Under the pieces are notes generated by a model. That model saw only the letters and a list, made by a program, of their open reading frames with translations, made no database searches and was not told the DNA's origin. This document shows, one piece after another, positions 11,343 through 21,993 of a DNA stretch of 40,792 nucleotides (positions are counted from its first letter, which is position 1; each line of letters starts with the position of its first letter). This DNA comes from Nannochloropsis salina CCMP1776 (lineage: Eukaryota > Sar > Eustigmatophyceae > Eustigmatales > Monodopsidaceae), in NCBI GenBank assembly GCA_004565275.1, contig SDOX01000002.1, positions 2,867 to 43,658 of the forward strand. The letters are read 5' to 3'. The position numbers and the translations under genes were made by a program.

Positions 11343-13336
11343 AGAGACAGCGGAGGATAACGGAGCTGAAGCTGCGGGGCAAACAGATGAAAAAGGAGTG
11401 TCTCGGTATTTATGACGCATATGGCCTGTACCAGCGAGGCCTGATCTCATACACCTTTGCCCAGTCCCGCCCATTATGCCGCTTCTGCTTTCTGCCCCCT
11501 TTATTACGTCCCGACAGCTTCCCTTTGGGTTCACATTTAAATACCCTCGTTCCACGTTTTGGCGGTGGAAACTGATAGAGGCGGCGAACAAAAAGCACTA
11601 ACTACCAGCTGAAGCACGATAGAAACAAAGACCGACACCTGTGGGGCTCGTGTGAATTAGGGCTACACCACCTTTGAACCAAAAGAGGAAAAGACTGCAT
11701 TCCACATTCAGAAAGAGGAAGGAGTGTGATGCATGGAATTGACACGTATGGGTGCAGATTCTATCTCTTTTCTTATAGTACATCCCTAGCACGCGGGCGG
11801 TTTCCCTCTAGTAGTTGGGGGATAAGGCATGGAAGGGTGTCGGAAGGAAAATTTAATCAGTCATTCGATCAGCTTGGTGTGTCGTACCCTTGCACATTTG
11901 TCCTGGATTGTCGAGGGAGAAAGCAGGGACCTCTACAGCAACACGGCGATGAGTGCGAACGAGCGTACTCGTGTCTTCATTTCAAAGTTTGACAACAGAG
12001 AAATCCATCAGATCACTTTTGGAAGAAAATGAATGGAATATAAAGCTCGGCGCGACAGGGCAGCAATGTGTACCTGTGGTCGTTTGGTAGTCAAGTAACT
12101 GGTTAAGAATAATGTACCTTCAAGTAAAATCGCCCATAGAGACCTCAAAGCAGGTCATGCGGCTGACTTTGGATCATTTTTTTCCTTGCTGTCTCGCGTT
12201 TGAATGGCGTCACAACGTTGGCTGAACGTATGCATGGCCAGTAGAAACTGGGACGCATCCCGGCGAGGAAATCGTTGATGCTGATCCTCGAACTTTCCTT
12301 AGACGATCGAAGTCAGATTTCACTCCAGGGGCGGAGTGGTTGTTCGGATATTTTTACTCTCCTACTATCCAGACGAGAGACTGATGACTACCTGTGTATG
12401 CCAAGGTAGTTTTTTCTCAACCGTTGCACCTTTCTATCGATCCTTTCCCTCCTTGTGTACTATTTTTCCAGATTCATCGACGAGCATCAGGGTAGGTCTC
12501 TACCAAACAGCTCCTTTTGAACCACTGCGTCATGTCAAAGCTGTACTGTACACTGAAATCACCTTTTCCTGTTTGACTGATGCGTCCTAGCGACAAGATG
12601 GCAAAGTGGCTAAAAGTTATTTGAAAACTTGGTAAGCAGGTCCACTTAGACGTTTTGTGCTACCACGTGCCTCCATGCAAAAGCACCTAGGAATCTACAA
12701 ACGCCTACACGCCCGGATTCTGCCTCGTACATACAACTCTACACAGAGATTGCTCCCCAAATATAATTATCAGATTGTATAATACAGGAAGTAGATTGGT
12801 GGAATTTCCCAAGGCTGCTCTAGATATATAGTTCACTGATTTTGTGCACGCTTCGATCAATCAATATCTGCCGCCTCGACCGTGGGCGTCTTGGGACCAG
12901 AAGATGGAAGCTGGAGCGCAGCGCTGTAAAGTGTGACGAAAACGCGGCAGTCAATCTCTTGCTATCTCGGTTACAAAAAAGATATATCAGCGCTCAGATG
13001 GCGATCTAACAACCACCTTTCCAGCCCGGCATGGTGCTGGCTGTCTATTCCTACCCTCAGTAACAGTTCGGCTTTCTTACCGATTTATGATCCCATCCTT
13101 GCTCCGGAGGGCTTGCCAGAAGGTGTGTAACCATGACGTCAGAGGCCACTGAGCACGGCCCCCCGAGCCGTCATGGGAAGCCGCAGAAAGAGGACATCTT
13201 GGTTACAATAGATAGAAAAATATATAGAAAGACACCAAATTTAGCGCGAAAATTGCCATACATGAGCACGTCAAGTGCTAAGACCCTTTCCCTCATTCTC
13301 TTCCCCTCGCTTTTTTAGCCCCGTCAAAGCCACCCC
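11343..13336. other. Convergent intergenic region, AT-richer
   Basis: About 2.0 kb between the 3' ends of the CCCH gene (+) and the MATE gene (-). It should contain both 3' UTRs. I found no exon, tRNA or repeat array; scattered short frames lack any protein-like content. Confidence 0.55.
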
Positions 13337-16300
13337 TTACGTGGCGTCGATCCAAAAGCGGTAGGCAAACCCCAACGCCCGCAGGGACTGGAACACGAGT
13401 AAGGTCATCCACACGCTGAATAGCTGCCCTGCGCCGCTCCCTACGAATGCAGTCGCACCCCGTCCGCGCGTGGTCAAATGGAGGAGGCTTCCAGAGAGGA
13501 GAACGCATAGACCCATCAGACGGGCCTACATTGTGAGTAGATGTTTGTTTGAATGTTAAACGGATCTGTTGAATTCGAAGGCCGGTGGGCGGCGTGGAAA
13601 ACCATTCCCCGGTCACTCAAAGTCCGCACATCTGCTTGCTTGCATTCTTCCGCGCGAATGAATGTGAGCAAAAACAGGCATTCGTCACGATGGAGAATCG
13701 CGATGTTCACTGCATTCCTCTAAAAGTTCCAAATTTCCTTTCTTTAACCCAGCTCCCGGACCTGTGTACCTGATAATCGAAGTCTTGGGCTCCTTGTAAA
13801 ATGCCTCCTCCGACCTGTGGAGGTTGGTCCCGGACGTGAGGATTTGTTTCTCACCGGCCTCGATGGGGCATGAATCCACCGCGACAATTTATAAAGCATC
13901 CTGATCGTCACGTTGCTTAGGCAGAGGCAGGAATAAAATAAGTGATACAAATTGTCACAACGCACCTACCTGCACGATGGCGGTGACGGGGACGAGGAGG
14001 GATACGATCCAAAGGATGGGTCGTAGCTGGGAGAGGAAAAGAGAAAGGGGGGGAGGAAAAAAGGATGAGCAGGGGAGAAAATTACGGCTTGTGAGCTCCT
14101 TCATGAAGGCCTAGGAAAGCAAGAGGATGTAAAATTGTTGAATGTGCGTCCTCCTCTGGCATCAAGTTGAAATACGCGAGCCTAATGCAAGCTCACGTCT
14201 TTCCAGTCACTGACTGGCAGCATGGCTTATGGCTCCTCTTCCTTCTTTCCTTCCTCCTATTTTCCCTTTCCCCTACTCTCTCGCCTGCTCTGACCCCACC
14301 TTCAGGGCTGCTGCGGTGTCCAGTTTGAAAACAGACCAGCTGTGCGCGGAAGCCCCCCCTAGCAGGTAAATAATGCCAAAAAAGAATCCACCCGCACTCC
14401 CATATTGCAACAGCCGCCTTCCCACCTAAGCAGAGGGCAGCAGGGAGGGACCCTGAGAGGAAAGAAGACATGAGGGGAGAAGGAAGGGAGGGGGGAAGGC
14501 CTTACCTTCCTCGCACGCATGACTCGTCCGCGACCTAAACAGTCAGCCACAAGGCCCTGCCCCACGATGCCTGTTTCGTGAATATGGACTTCCATTAATC
14601 ACGCCGATTTCAATCCCTACCCCTCCCTACCCTGCACAGTATCATCCACTTCTCTATCCCTCCCTCCCTCCCTCCCTTTCTTCCCTCTCATCCTTCCTCC
14701 CTCACCAAGCGAGTCGAGAAGGATGGAAGGGAGGAGCCAGAGCGCCATAGCGAGCTGATGGGCAGCCAGAGAGGAGGCGCTTCCCGACTTGACGATGACG
14801 AGGGAAGACGCCGCCAGAAGGAGGATCTGGTAAAGAACAGAGCGAGTCAATACGCTCCAGCCCTGGGGGAAAGAAGGGAGGGGTGGGGGGAGGCACCCGA
14901 GTGCATGGCTAGAATCAGCACGAAAGTCCCTCTACAAGGCGCGTGAGCAAGTGTCAAATATGCGCCCACCTGCGAAACAATTTTCCAGAGCGTGGGCGGG
15001 AGAGACTGAGGAGGGGGAGAGTCCATCAAGAAAGGCCACGCAGGAGGATGGACGAGGGAAGCACCGTCGTCGTCCTCTGCCAATTCGATGACCCGCCTGG
15101 AGGGGCCGTGGGGGAAACGCCGATTGAGGGACACGGAGTTTCCCTCCTCGTCGTCGCCTCCTTCTCGCTCCACCCACCCCTCCATCAGGAGACAAGGCCC
15201 CACTACTTGACTCCGCAAAAACAAGAAGGTGGCTCAGATCCACCTTCCCCCCTTCCCCCTCGCCGTCCTACCTTTGCTTCTTCTGCCTGGCGCGCATTTT
15301 GCGCTCCTGCCGCCACGCTCTCTGCCACCAGACGAGGAATTCGGACAGGTTAGTCGCCCGTCGACGGGCCGGGTACAGGGTGAAGAACTTCCAGGCATAC
15401 ATGAGGGTTGCCGCGTAGTCCGCCAGTACAGTGGTCACGCCGAAGTTCAAGAGGGCGGTGGTCGTGCGTGCTGGGAGGAGGGAGGGAGGGAGGGAGGGAG
15501 GGAGGGAGGGAGGGACGGTGAATGAATGACGGGAGAAATGAGCCGATGAACGGAGAAATAGGAGGAGAAGAGGGCGGGGTTAGGGAGGGAAGGAGGAATA
15601 CGGAAGGGAGGAGGGAATAAGGGAGGGAGGGAGGGAGGGGCAGGGGGATCACCAGTGGAGGGAAGGAGCCAGCTTAGCCATTCAGCCGGACACGCGTAGT
15701 CCTGCACAGGTATTGAGGCAAAAAGAGGACAACATGGGTACGGCTGAGGCTTCTTCAGTGGAAAGTCTTCTTTTAGCACACCAGGGCCCATATTTTCCCC
15801 TGCCGGCCCTTGCACCCTCCTGCTCTCCCTCCCTCCCGGACCGCACAAGGATGAAAGCCACAGTGATGACTAGGAGGGGGGTGGTTGTGTCCAAGAATCC
15901 ACGCAGGGCGCCCATGGCCAACGCGTTGAAGAGGACTGCAGGCATGCTCAGGGCCTAGGAAAAGCGTGGGAACGAGGGGAGGATGGTGAAAAGGGAGGGA
16001 AAAAAAGGCATTTTGGCTGCAGACGTGTGCGACAGAGAGGGGTCTTGACAAAAATGTGACAAAACCTACCCGGATTTGGAAGTATTCGACTGCGGAAAGA
16101 AAGACCTGGAAGGGAGGAAAGGGGGCCATGGGGACGCGTGAGAGGAAGGAAGAGACAGCGGGAAGGAGGGAGGGAGGGGAGGAGGGAGGGAGGGGATGAC
16201 GACACCTTCTTTTCCACCTGCCCCGCGCCCGCGAGCAAGGTGAGGAGGTGAGGGGCCGCCTGCTGGAGAAGCGGGATGAAGACGACACCTGAAGGGAGAA

Positions 16301-19300
16301 AGACAAGTCATTTATTGAATTCTTCGAATATGCACTCCCTCCCTCCCTCCCCCCCTCCCTCCCCTCCCTCCCTTCTCCTTACCGAGGAAGAGGGTCCCGA
16401 GACCCATGCGGAGGAGGAGGGAAAACATCACGTCTTCCCTCCGCTCGGCGCGAAGGCGGGCGACTGGGCGTATAGTAGGAGGAAATGGAAGGATGGAGGG
16501 TGGTAGGGAGGGAGGCAGGCAGGAAGGAAGGGAGGGAGGGAGGGAGGGAGGGGAGGAGGGAGGAAGCAAGGGGCCGAGGTGCTTACCGAGAGGGGTAGTG
16601 GGGGTCGCCACGGAGAAATTAAGGAGGAAGAAACCCAGCACGTAGACTCGGTCGGCCATCCCGAAGGCAGAGAGGGCCCTGCATAATGCAGGAGAGGTCA
16701 AGCATCCCTCGATTCGCCCACACGTTGCCCCTCAACTCCCTTCCTTGATCCCTCCCTCCTCCCCTCCCTCCCTCCCTCCCTCCCTCAAGGCGATCGTTCG
16801 CGGCCGGACGTTGTGCACTACGCCCTCTCCTCCGCCCTCAGTTACCTGTTCCCCATGCGCGTGCCCACGTAGTAGGTGTTGATGGCACTACAGAGGGGCT
16901 CCAAACCCAACGAGAGGGCAAGAGGAAGGGCGAGGCGCCAAATGACAGTGTCCAAGGCGAGGCTTTGGTCGGTGGCCTTGACCTGGGCAGGAAGGGAGGG
17001 AGGGAGGGAGGGAGAAAGGGAGGGAAGGAGGGAGGGAGGGTTAAAGGGGTTTTACGATGCAGTCTTTTCTTGCCTTTCCTGCTACGTATGCCTTTCCCTC
17101 TCCCATTCCCCCCAAGACCATTGAAACACCTACCGTTATTCCCTCCTCCATCGCCATCACCGGCAGCACTCCTACCCTTTCTCCCTCCTCTCCTTCCTCC
17201 GTCCTCCCTTCCATCCCTTCGTCCTCCGCTCGTGCCGCACCCAAGTGAGACGTCGCCTTTCTCCACTTTTGGAAGGCGCATCGCATCTCTTCCGTATCCA
17301 TCAAACCCCGTGCCAATGAACGAGCCGCCGAGCGCAAGTGGCGCCGGAGGACGGGGCTGGGCGTGTCTGGGGGTGGGGGGAGGAGGGAGAGAGCAAAGAA
17401 AATGGCCGGGAAGAGGCGAAGAAAAGGGTGCGATCGAAGAGAAGTTTTCTTGAATCATAAAGGCTGGAAGGCTTTTCTCCCTCGTCCTTGACCCGCCGTC
17501 TCCCGTCGAAGCTTCCTCGCCTCCTCCTCTCGCATGGCTCCCTCCTATGCCCCCCCTTCCCCTCCTCCTTCCCCTCTCCCACGTCACCTCTCTGTTCCTC
17601 CACTACCTCGTCCTTCCCCGGTTCTGCTTCCTCTCTCCCTCCCTCCCTCCCTCCCTCCCTTCCCATTCGCACCTGCCAGACGCATGAAGAAGACACCGAC
17701 CGCAAACCCCTTCCAGCGCATGGGAAGCGCCAGCCAACTTCCTCCTGTACCCCCTTCCTCCTCCCCTACCCCTTCTTCTTCCTTCTTTTCTCCCTCAGAC
17801 TCACCCTCCTCTTTTCCTGTGCCAATGATTCATCCGGGTACGATAGGATCATTTGTCGAAAAAAGGACCTTGGAAAAACGTTTCCCCCCTTCCTCCCTTC
17901 CCCCTTTCCCTCCTCCCTCCTTCCCTTCCCTTCCCTTCCCCCTTACCCTCTGCTGCCTCCAGCCAATCATAGCCACCTCCACTTCCCGCCTCGACCAAGA
18001 CCTCCGATGTGCTCATGCTGTCCAGACCCCCTTGTTTGCTTCGGGCAGGAGAAAGAGGAGGAGGGAAGGGAAGGAGGGGGGAAGGAAAGGAGGGGGGAAG
18101 GAAAGGAGGGGGGAAGGAAAAAAAAGGAGGAGACAGAGGGCAAGTAGACAGAAGGAAGGCGAGAGGGTTAATAAGGGAAGGAGAGAAGGAACGAAGGCAT
18201 GGGGAAGGAGAGGGGAAAAGAGGGAGGTGAGGGAAGGGGGCCCAGGTAGAAGGAGGACGATGACCGGCCCCTCCCCTGCCTCCTCCCCGGCCTTCCTACC
18301 GTCGCTCCCAAGCCAAACTGGCGCCCCCGTGCAATGTAACAGCCATACCCGTGAGTCGATTTTCCCTCGGGCCTTCTCCCTCTTTCCCTCCCTCCGTCGT
18401 CCCCTCCCTCCGTTCTGTCCCTCCTCCCTCCGCTTTCCCACCCTCGTCCGGCTTCGACGCCTGAACCTCCCTGCTCCCAGTCTCCTCCTTTTCCCTTCTT
18501 GCCAATTCCTTGAAAGAAGCCCTCAGACGGCCCATCTCCAGCTGACACACCGACTTGAGACTCCGAGGGAAGGGGGGAGGGCGCGATGGAGGAAACTTCG
18601 TCTCAGCCGCAGAAGCGGCTCCTTCCCGGGCCAGACGGTCCTTGTCTTTTTCCCGCCAAAAAGAAGCCTGTTTCAGCCATGCATCTTGAAGATTCGTACC
18701 AGGAATTCTCGTGTCGTCGTCCTTGCCGTGATCAGGGAACCAGATCCTATCGACCCTGCCATAGACTGGGGGACAGGCGGATGGTCGCCTCAGTCGGCCC
18801 AATAGGAGGAGGTGAGGCCTTCCGCCTAATGAGCCGTGCGCCATGCTCCAGTGCGTGCTAAGGAAGCAAGGAGATGTTCTAAAGGGTGGAAAGAAGGAGT
18901 GGGCAGATGGATTGGGGAGGGCAAAATGGACGAAGGGGAAGTCCCATGCATGGAGAGAATGGTAGGGAGAGGAACGGAAGGGACAGAGGGGAGAAGGATG
19001 TACGAAGTATTATAAAGAGCGTCATTCGGGATATGACCACGTACTTACGCACTCAATAGTATACTTAGTTTTCGACAGCAAAAAACTTCTAGATATTCGC
19101 ACAAAAGGACATATCACAGTAACGAAGGGAGCTGGAATAGAAAGTTTTTGTAATCAAAGAGATGAGAAAGCCGCTCACGAAGAAGGTTTTCGCCCACGCG
19201 TACCTTTGTGTGGAAATTAATATTCGTTGTGGCAGTACTCTTGAGGTTGATGTGCCGGGAGCGGGCACAAAATAGGCTTGAATGAAAGGCAGGATTAGCA

Positions 19301-19400
19301 TCATCACGTACACCAGGAGGTTGACAGGCGCACGTATGCGTGCCTTGGTGTGTCGGAATCTGTGGCGAGACTTCCACTCATAGTTATAGCGGCATTCCAT
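13337..19400 (-). CDS. MATE-family efflux transporter, probably plastid-targeted, 19 exons
   Basis: Membrane antiporter family (MOP superfamily) exporting organic compounds. Exons from the 5' end: 19204-19400, 18300-18857, 17947-18038, 17134-17366, 16846-16982, 16587-16678, 16383-16463, 16206-16288, 16070-16105, 15847-15954, 15653-15701, 15272-15470, 14970-15210, 14706-14862, 14506-14570, 14300-14425, 13970-14026, 13770-13814, 13337-13525; 2745 nt, 914 residues. MATE marks: WRLALPLALSLGLEPLCSAI (TM1), LAMGALRGFLDTTTPL, AAHQLAMALWLLPSILLDSL, ILQGAQDFDY before TM11-12. Exon 1 encodes a hydrophobic segment ending LILPFIQA then YFVPAPG, resembling a heterokont bipartite plastid signal. Residues about 66-360 are a hydrophilic extension absent from ordinary MATEs, and the loop between the two halves is about 90 residues. 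Core exons are secure; the extension's exons (18300-18857, 17947-18038) rest on phase and splice sites. Confidence 0.85.
15475..15514 (-). repeat. (GGGA)n tract, CCCT-expanded 3' splice-site tract
   Basis: Ten GGGA units in the plus strand, i.e. CCCT in the transcript, ending four bases before the acceptor of MATE exon 15272-15470. It replaces the usual polypyrimidine tract. Confidence 0.9.
16991..17040 (-). repeat. (GGGA)n tract before MATE exon 16846-16982
   Basis: Interrupted GGGA units that read as CCCT repeats in the transcript, immediately upstream of the acceptor at 16983-16984. Confidence 0.9.
18052..18124 (-). repeat. Imperfect tandem purine repeat in a MATE intron
   Basis: About four copies of a unit close to GGAAGGAAAGGAGGGG. 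In the transcript this is a long pyrimidine tract ending about 14 bases before the acceptor of exon 17947-18038. Confidence 0.85.
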
Positions 19401-20039
19401 GGTAGCGCTTGTATAGGACGGCACAGTTCTCCTACAGTTTTTGTCTCTATTGATGCAGCTACCCCGACATGCCGAGGCGGTAAAATCTCTGTTCTGCCTT
19501 TGTGAAGAAGAGCCGGGTAAGGATTGATCCTTGACCATTTTCAAGGACCCAAAGATTCGAGACATACAAAGACTAGACCCAGCATTATCCGTGGCATTAC
19601 ACAGCTACTCAGAAAAGTTGATGCTACAAATCCTAACCTCATTTTGTAAGGAGCGGTTTGCGGCAACGGCAAGGGCGATCGAGCGATCACACGCGCTGCA
19701 TCCTCAATTTTCCCCCCGTATGCATCCACGCCACCAAACACAGGATCGCCGTGTAGGCACCGTTAAAACAAACAATCCTTGTCTCAAATTGTTTATGGAG
19801 AAAGCCGTCTTGACAAACTTCATTTAATGGACACGCCAATTAAAGAAACAGATGGGTCGGCGATTGATTTTTGCTTGCCGTTAATTGAATATAGGAGCGT
19901 ACGCGTTACTCATACAAGAAATTAAATTATCTCGATTATATTATAAGGACATTAATGCCACTCGATTGACTTTACATAGTAAGAACAATTTGTACATGTG
20001 TGCTGTTCCTTCTACCCTGACCTCGCCTTGTGCCCGTAT
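19401..20039. promoter_or_regulatory. Upstream region of the MATE gene
   Basis: About 640 bases between the MATE start codon (19400, minus strand) and the stop codon of the next minus-strand gene. It should contain the MATE promoter and the neighbour's 3' UTR. It is AT-rich towards 19850-20000. No defined motif recognised. Confidence 0.5.
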
Positions 20040-21143
20040 TCACAACCACTCCTCTTGCAGCAACGGGCGTCGTCCACCCTCTCCCTGGGTCGGACGACGC
20101 CTTTGATGGTAGTTCTCGTAATAATACCTCCCAATATACCCCAACGCGCTCAATATGATGACAACACTCAAGAAAACTCCAAATTTCTGTCCTCCACTTA
20201 ACCCCGTGGGTAGGCTGCCGTCCCCGTTGCTCGCCGTCGGCGCGGGCGTCGGTGGTGGGGAGGGGGAAGGTGCAATGGAAGGAGCCAGGGTGGGCGGGGC
20301 AGTGGGGACAAGAGAAGGGTTTGAAGTTGGTGAGGTGGTCGAGGCGGTGGTTGGGGTGGCAGTGGTGTTGGAGGAGGGAGGCGGGGTCGGTGCTATGGTG
20401 GGAGCAACGCTCTGTGCGTCCGCTGAGATGGCAGACGCCTTCACCGCTGTCCTTACTCTTGATTCGGGCTCAATTGCCCTTTCAATGACATCAATTTTCT
20501 GTCCTTCCATTGCGTTGCCCTGGGGATATATTTGCGTCAGATAGTGCAGCAATTGTGCGAAGAGTACCGATGCTTCTAATGTGTGGACAAGTGTTTGAAA
20601 GGAGTCTACACACACCCCATTGATAACGCACTTGCACAAAAGAAACATCCTAGCATTTAGTTGGCACACTTACACGAAAGTCTAGTCAATGCACTACTCA
20701 AAAACCGATTGACGGACCTTATTGTGGGATTTGCCCCCCTGGAAAAATGCCGCCACTGCAATAGCCTCATGCAAGCCCTCGGCACTTGCGAGGGAGGACG
20801 GCCGAGAAGGTTGCCCATTGACAGGTATAGCAATGCGGATGCAGAAGGCGAATGTCAACAGGGTAAAAAGCGAAGGAATACCGCGGCGCTGTTTGTATCC
20901 GGAGTACATTCTACCTATACCAAAGTTTCCTGTCTGGGGGTGGTTCTGCATTTGAATAAAGGGCGAGTAAATACAGTCGAAGGCTCCATGATACCTTCCA
21001 CAGAACAATCCAAGCCCTTTTCTACACCTCTGGTGTCCAGACGGTGTGATACCCGAGATTTTTACGCGAAGCACACGGGCACAGACGTAATACTTGTGAC
21101 AGTGGTAGACGTTGTATGGGCCTGGGATGTCGACGCGCCTGCT
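20040..21143 (-). CDS. Single-pass membrane protein with Cys-rich outer domain, 5' incomplete
   Basis: Family not recognised. Firm exons from the 5' side: 20921-21143 (phase 0 in, 1 out), 20674-20784, 20040-20605. The first encodes a Cys-rich segment (IPGPYNVYHCHKYYVCARVL, then CRKG, LFCGR and FDCIY). The last encodes about 65 Ser/Thr/Pro-rich residues with repeated PTIAPT or PTAPPT motifs, a transmembrane helix (FGVFLSVVIILSALGYIG) and a short basic cytoplasmic tail. The order suggests a type I cell-surface or secretory-pathway protein with an O-glycosylated stalk. The signal peptide must lie upstream; several phase-compatible 5' exons exist on the minus strand (21225-21269, 21287-21463, and a CXXC-containing stretch between about 21560 and 21660), but they are mutually exclusive in part and I could not choose. 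Function unknown. Confidence 0.6.
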
Positions 21144-21993
21144 CTGGCCAAAAACTCAGATATCCCTTCGTTTCGCTGGACGTGAAACACTTAAAGCTCA
21201 AAAGAGGTCTTTCTGTGCGCTCACGCAGCCATGTTTCCCGGCACCACCGATGGGATGGATGTACGACACCTGGTTTTGTCACTTACCAATGTCATCGTAC
21301 TCGAATCGCCAAGACAACAGAGAGTGCCACGAAAAACGTGCCCGAAAGGTGAAAGCTGCCGTACTCCAACATTTCCCCCACACATTTCTTTTCGTTCCAT
21401 GGCATTATGTGGCTTAAAAACAACTTTTCTCTCAGGTGGCTTCATGAAATGACATTTTCTGCACTGCAGAAATTCAAAATGCGCCATTAGGAAAGCAGCA
21501 CTCGACACGGAATCAGAACTCCCACCCTTTCCATACGCTCCGTCATTTCACCGCTACCCTGCTTGCCAATTTGAATGACCTCGTCCACCACAACCAGCTT
21601 GGTTTTGATACATGAGGGCTACACCGATATCAACAATGCACTTGCTACAGTGTATTCTGCCTCCGTCTGTAAGACCAAAGAAGAAAGAGCAGCGATTTTG
21701 GGGAGGCTCAGGTATGGCAGAGGCAACAAAATATATGAATTCACGGAATTTTCGGTGGTTGCTTCAGACTAACAAAATGCACACAGCTTAAGATGTTCAT
21801 TTCCTATACCTATCGAGTGGCATATAGAGCTCGTACGAGGAGTAATCACAATCTAGGGCTTTGTGTGCGCATCCCTTCCCATGTCTCCATCAAAATCCGC
21901 CCAGCCAGAGCGTTTGATTTTCATCTTTTTCCTCGCTCCTACAAAAATGGCAGCAATAAGAACGACAGTTTCACTCGCTATCTTACCACCCCA
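21144..21993. other. Ambiguous divergent region: 5' exons of two genes
   Basis: Between the minus-strand membrane protein and the plus-strand LRR gene. Both need 5' ends here. On the minus strand a strong acceptor (pyrimidine run then TTACAG, about 21670) precedes a frame with HCSKCIVDIGVALMY and GCGGRG, consistent with a Cys-rich ectodomain. On the plus strand an ATG at 21575 opens a frame with LVLIHEGYTDINNAL, reminiscent of an N-terminal LRR cap. They overlap, so at most one is likely real. Confidence 0.4.

Noticed and set aside
14090-14115. Possible extra MATE exon after the acceptor CCTAG (AFMKEL)
   Set aside because: Its length is not compatible with the phase of the flanking exons, while joining 14300 directly to 14026 keeps phase and gives a normal MATE sequence.
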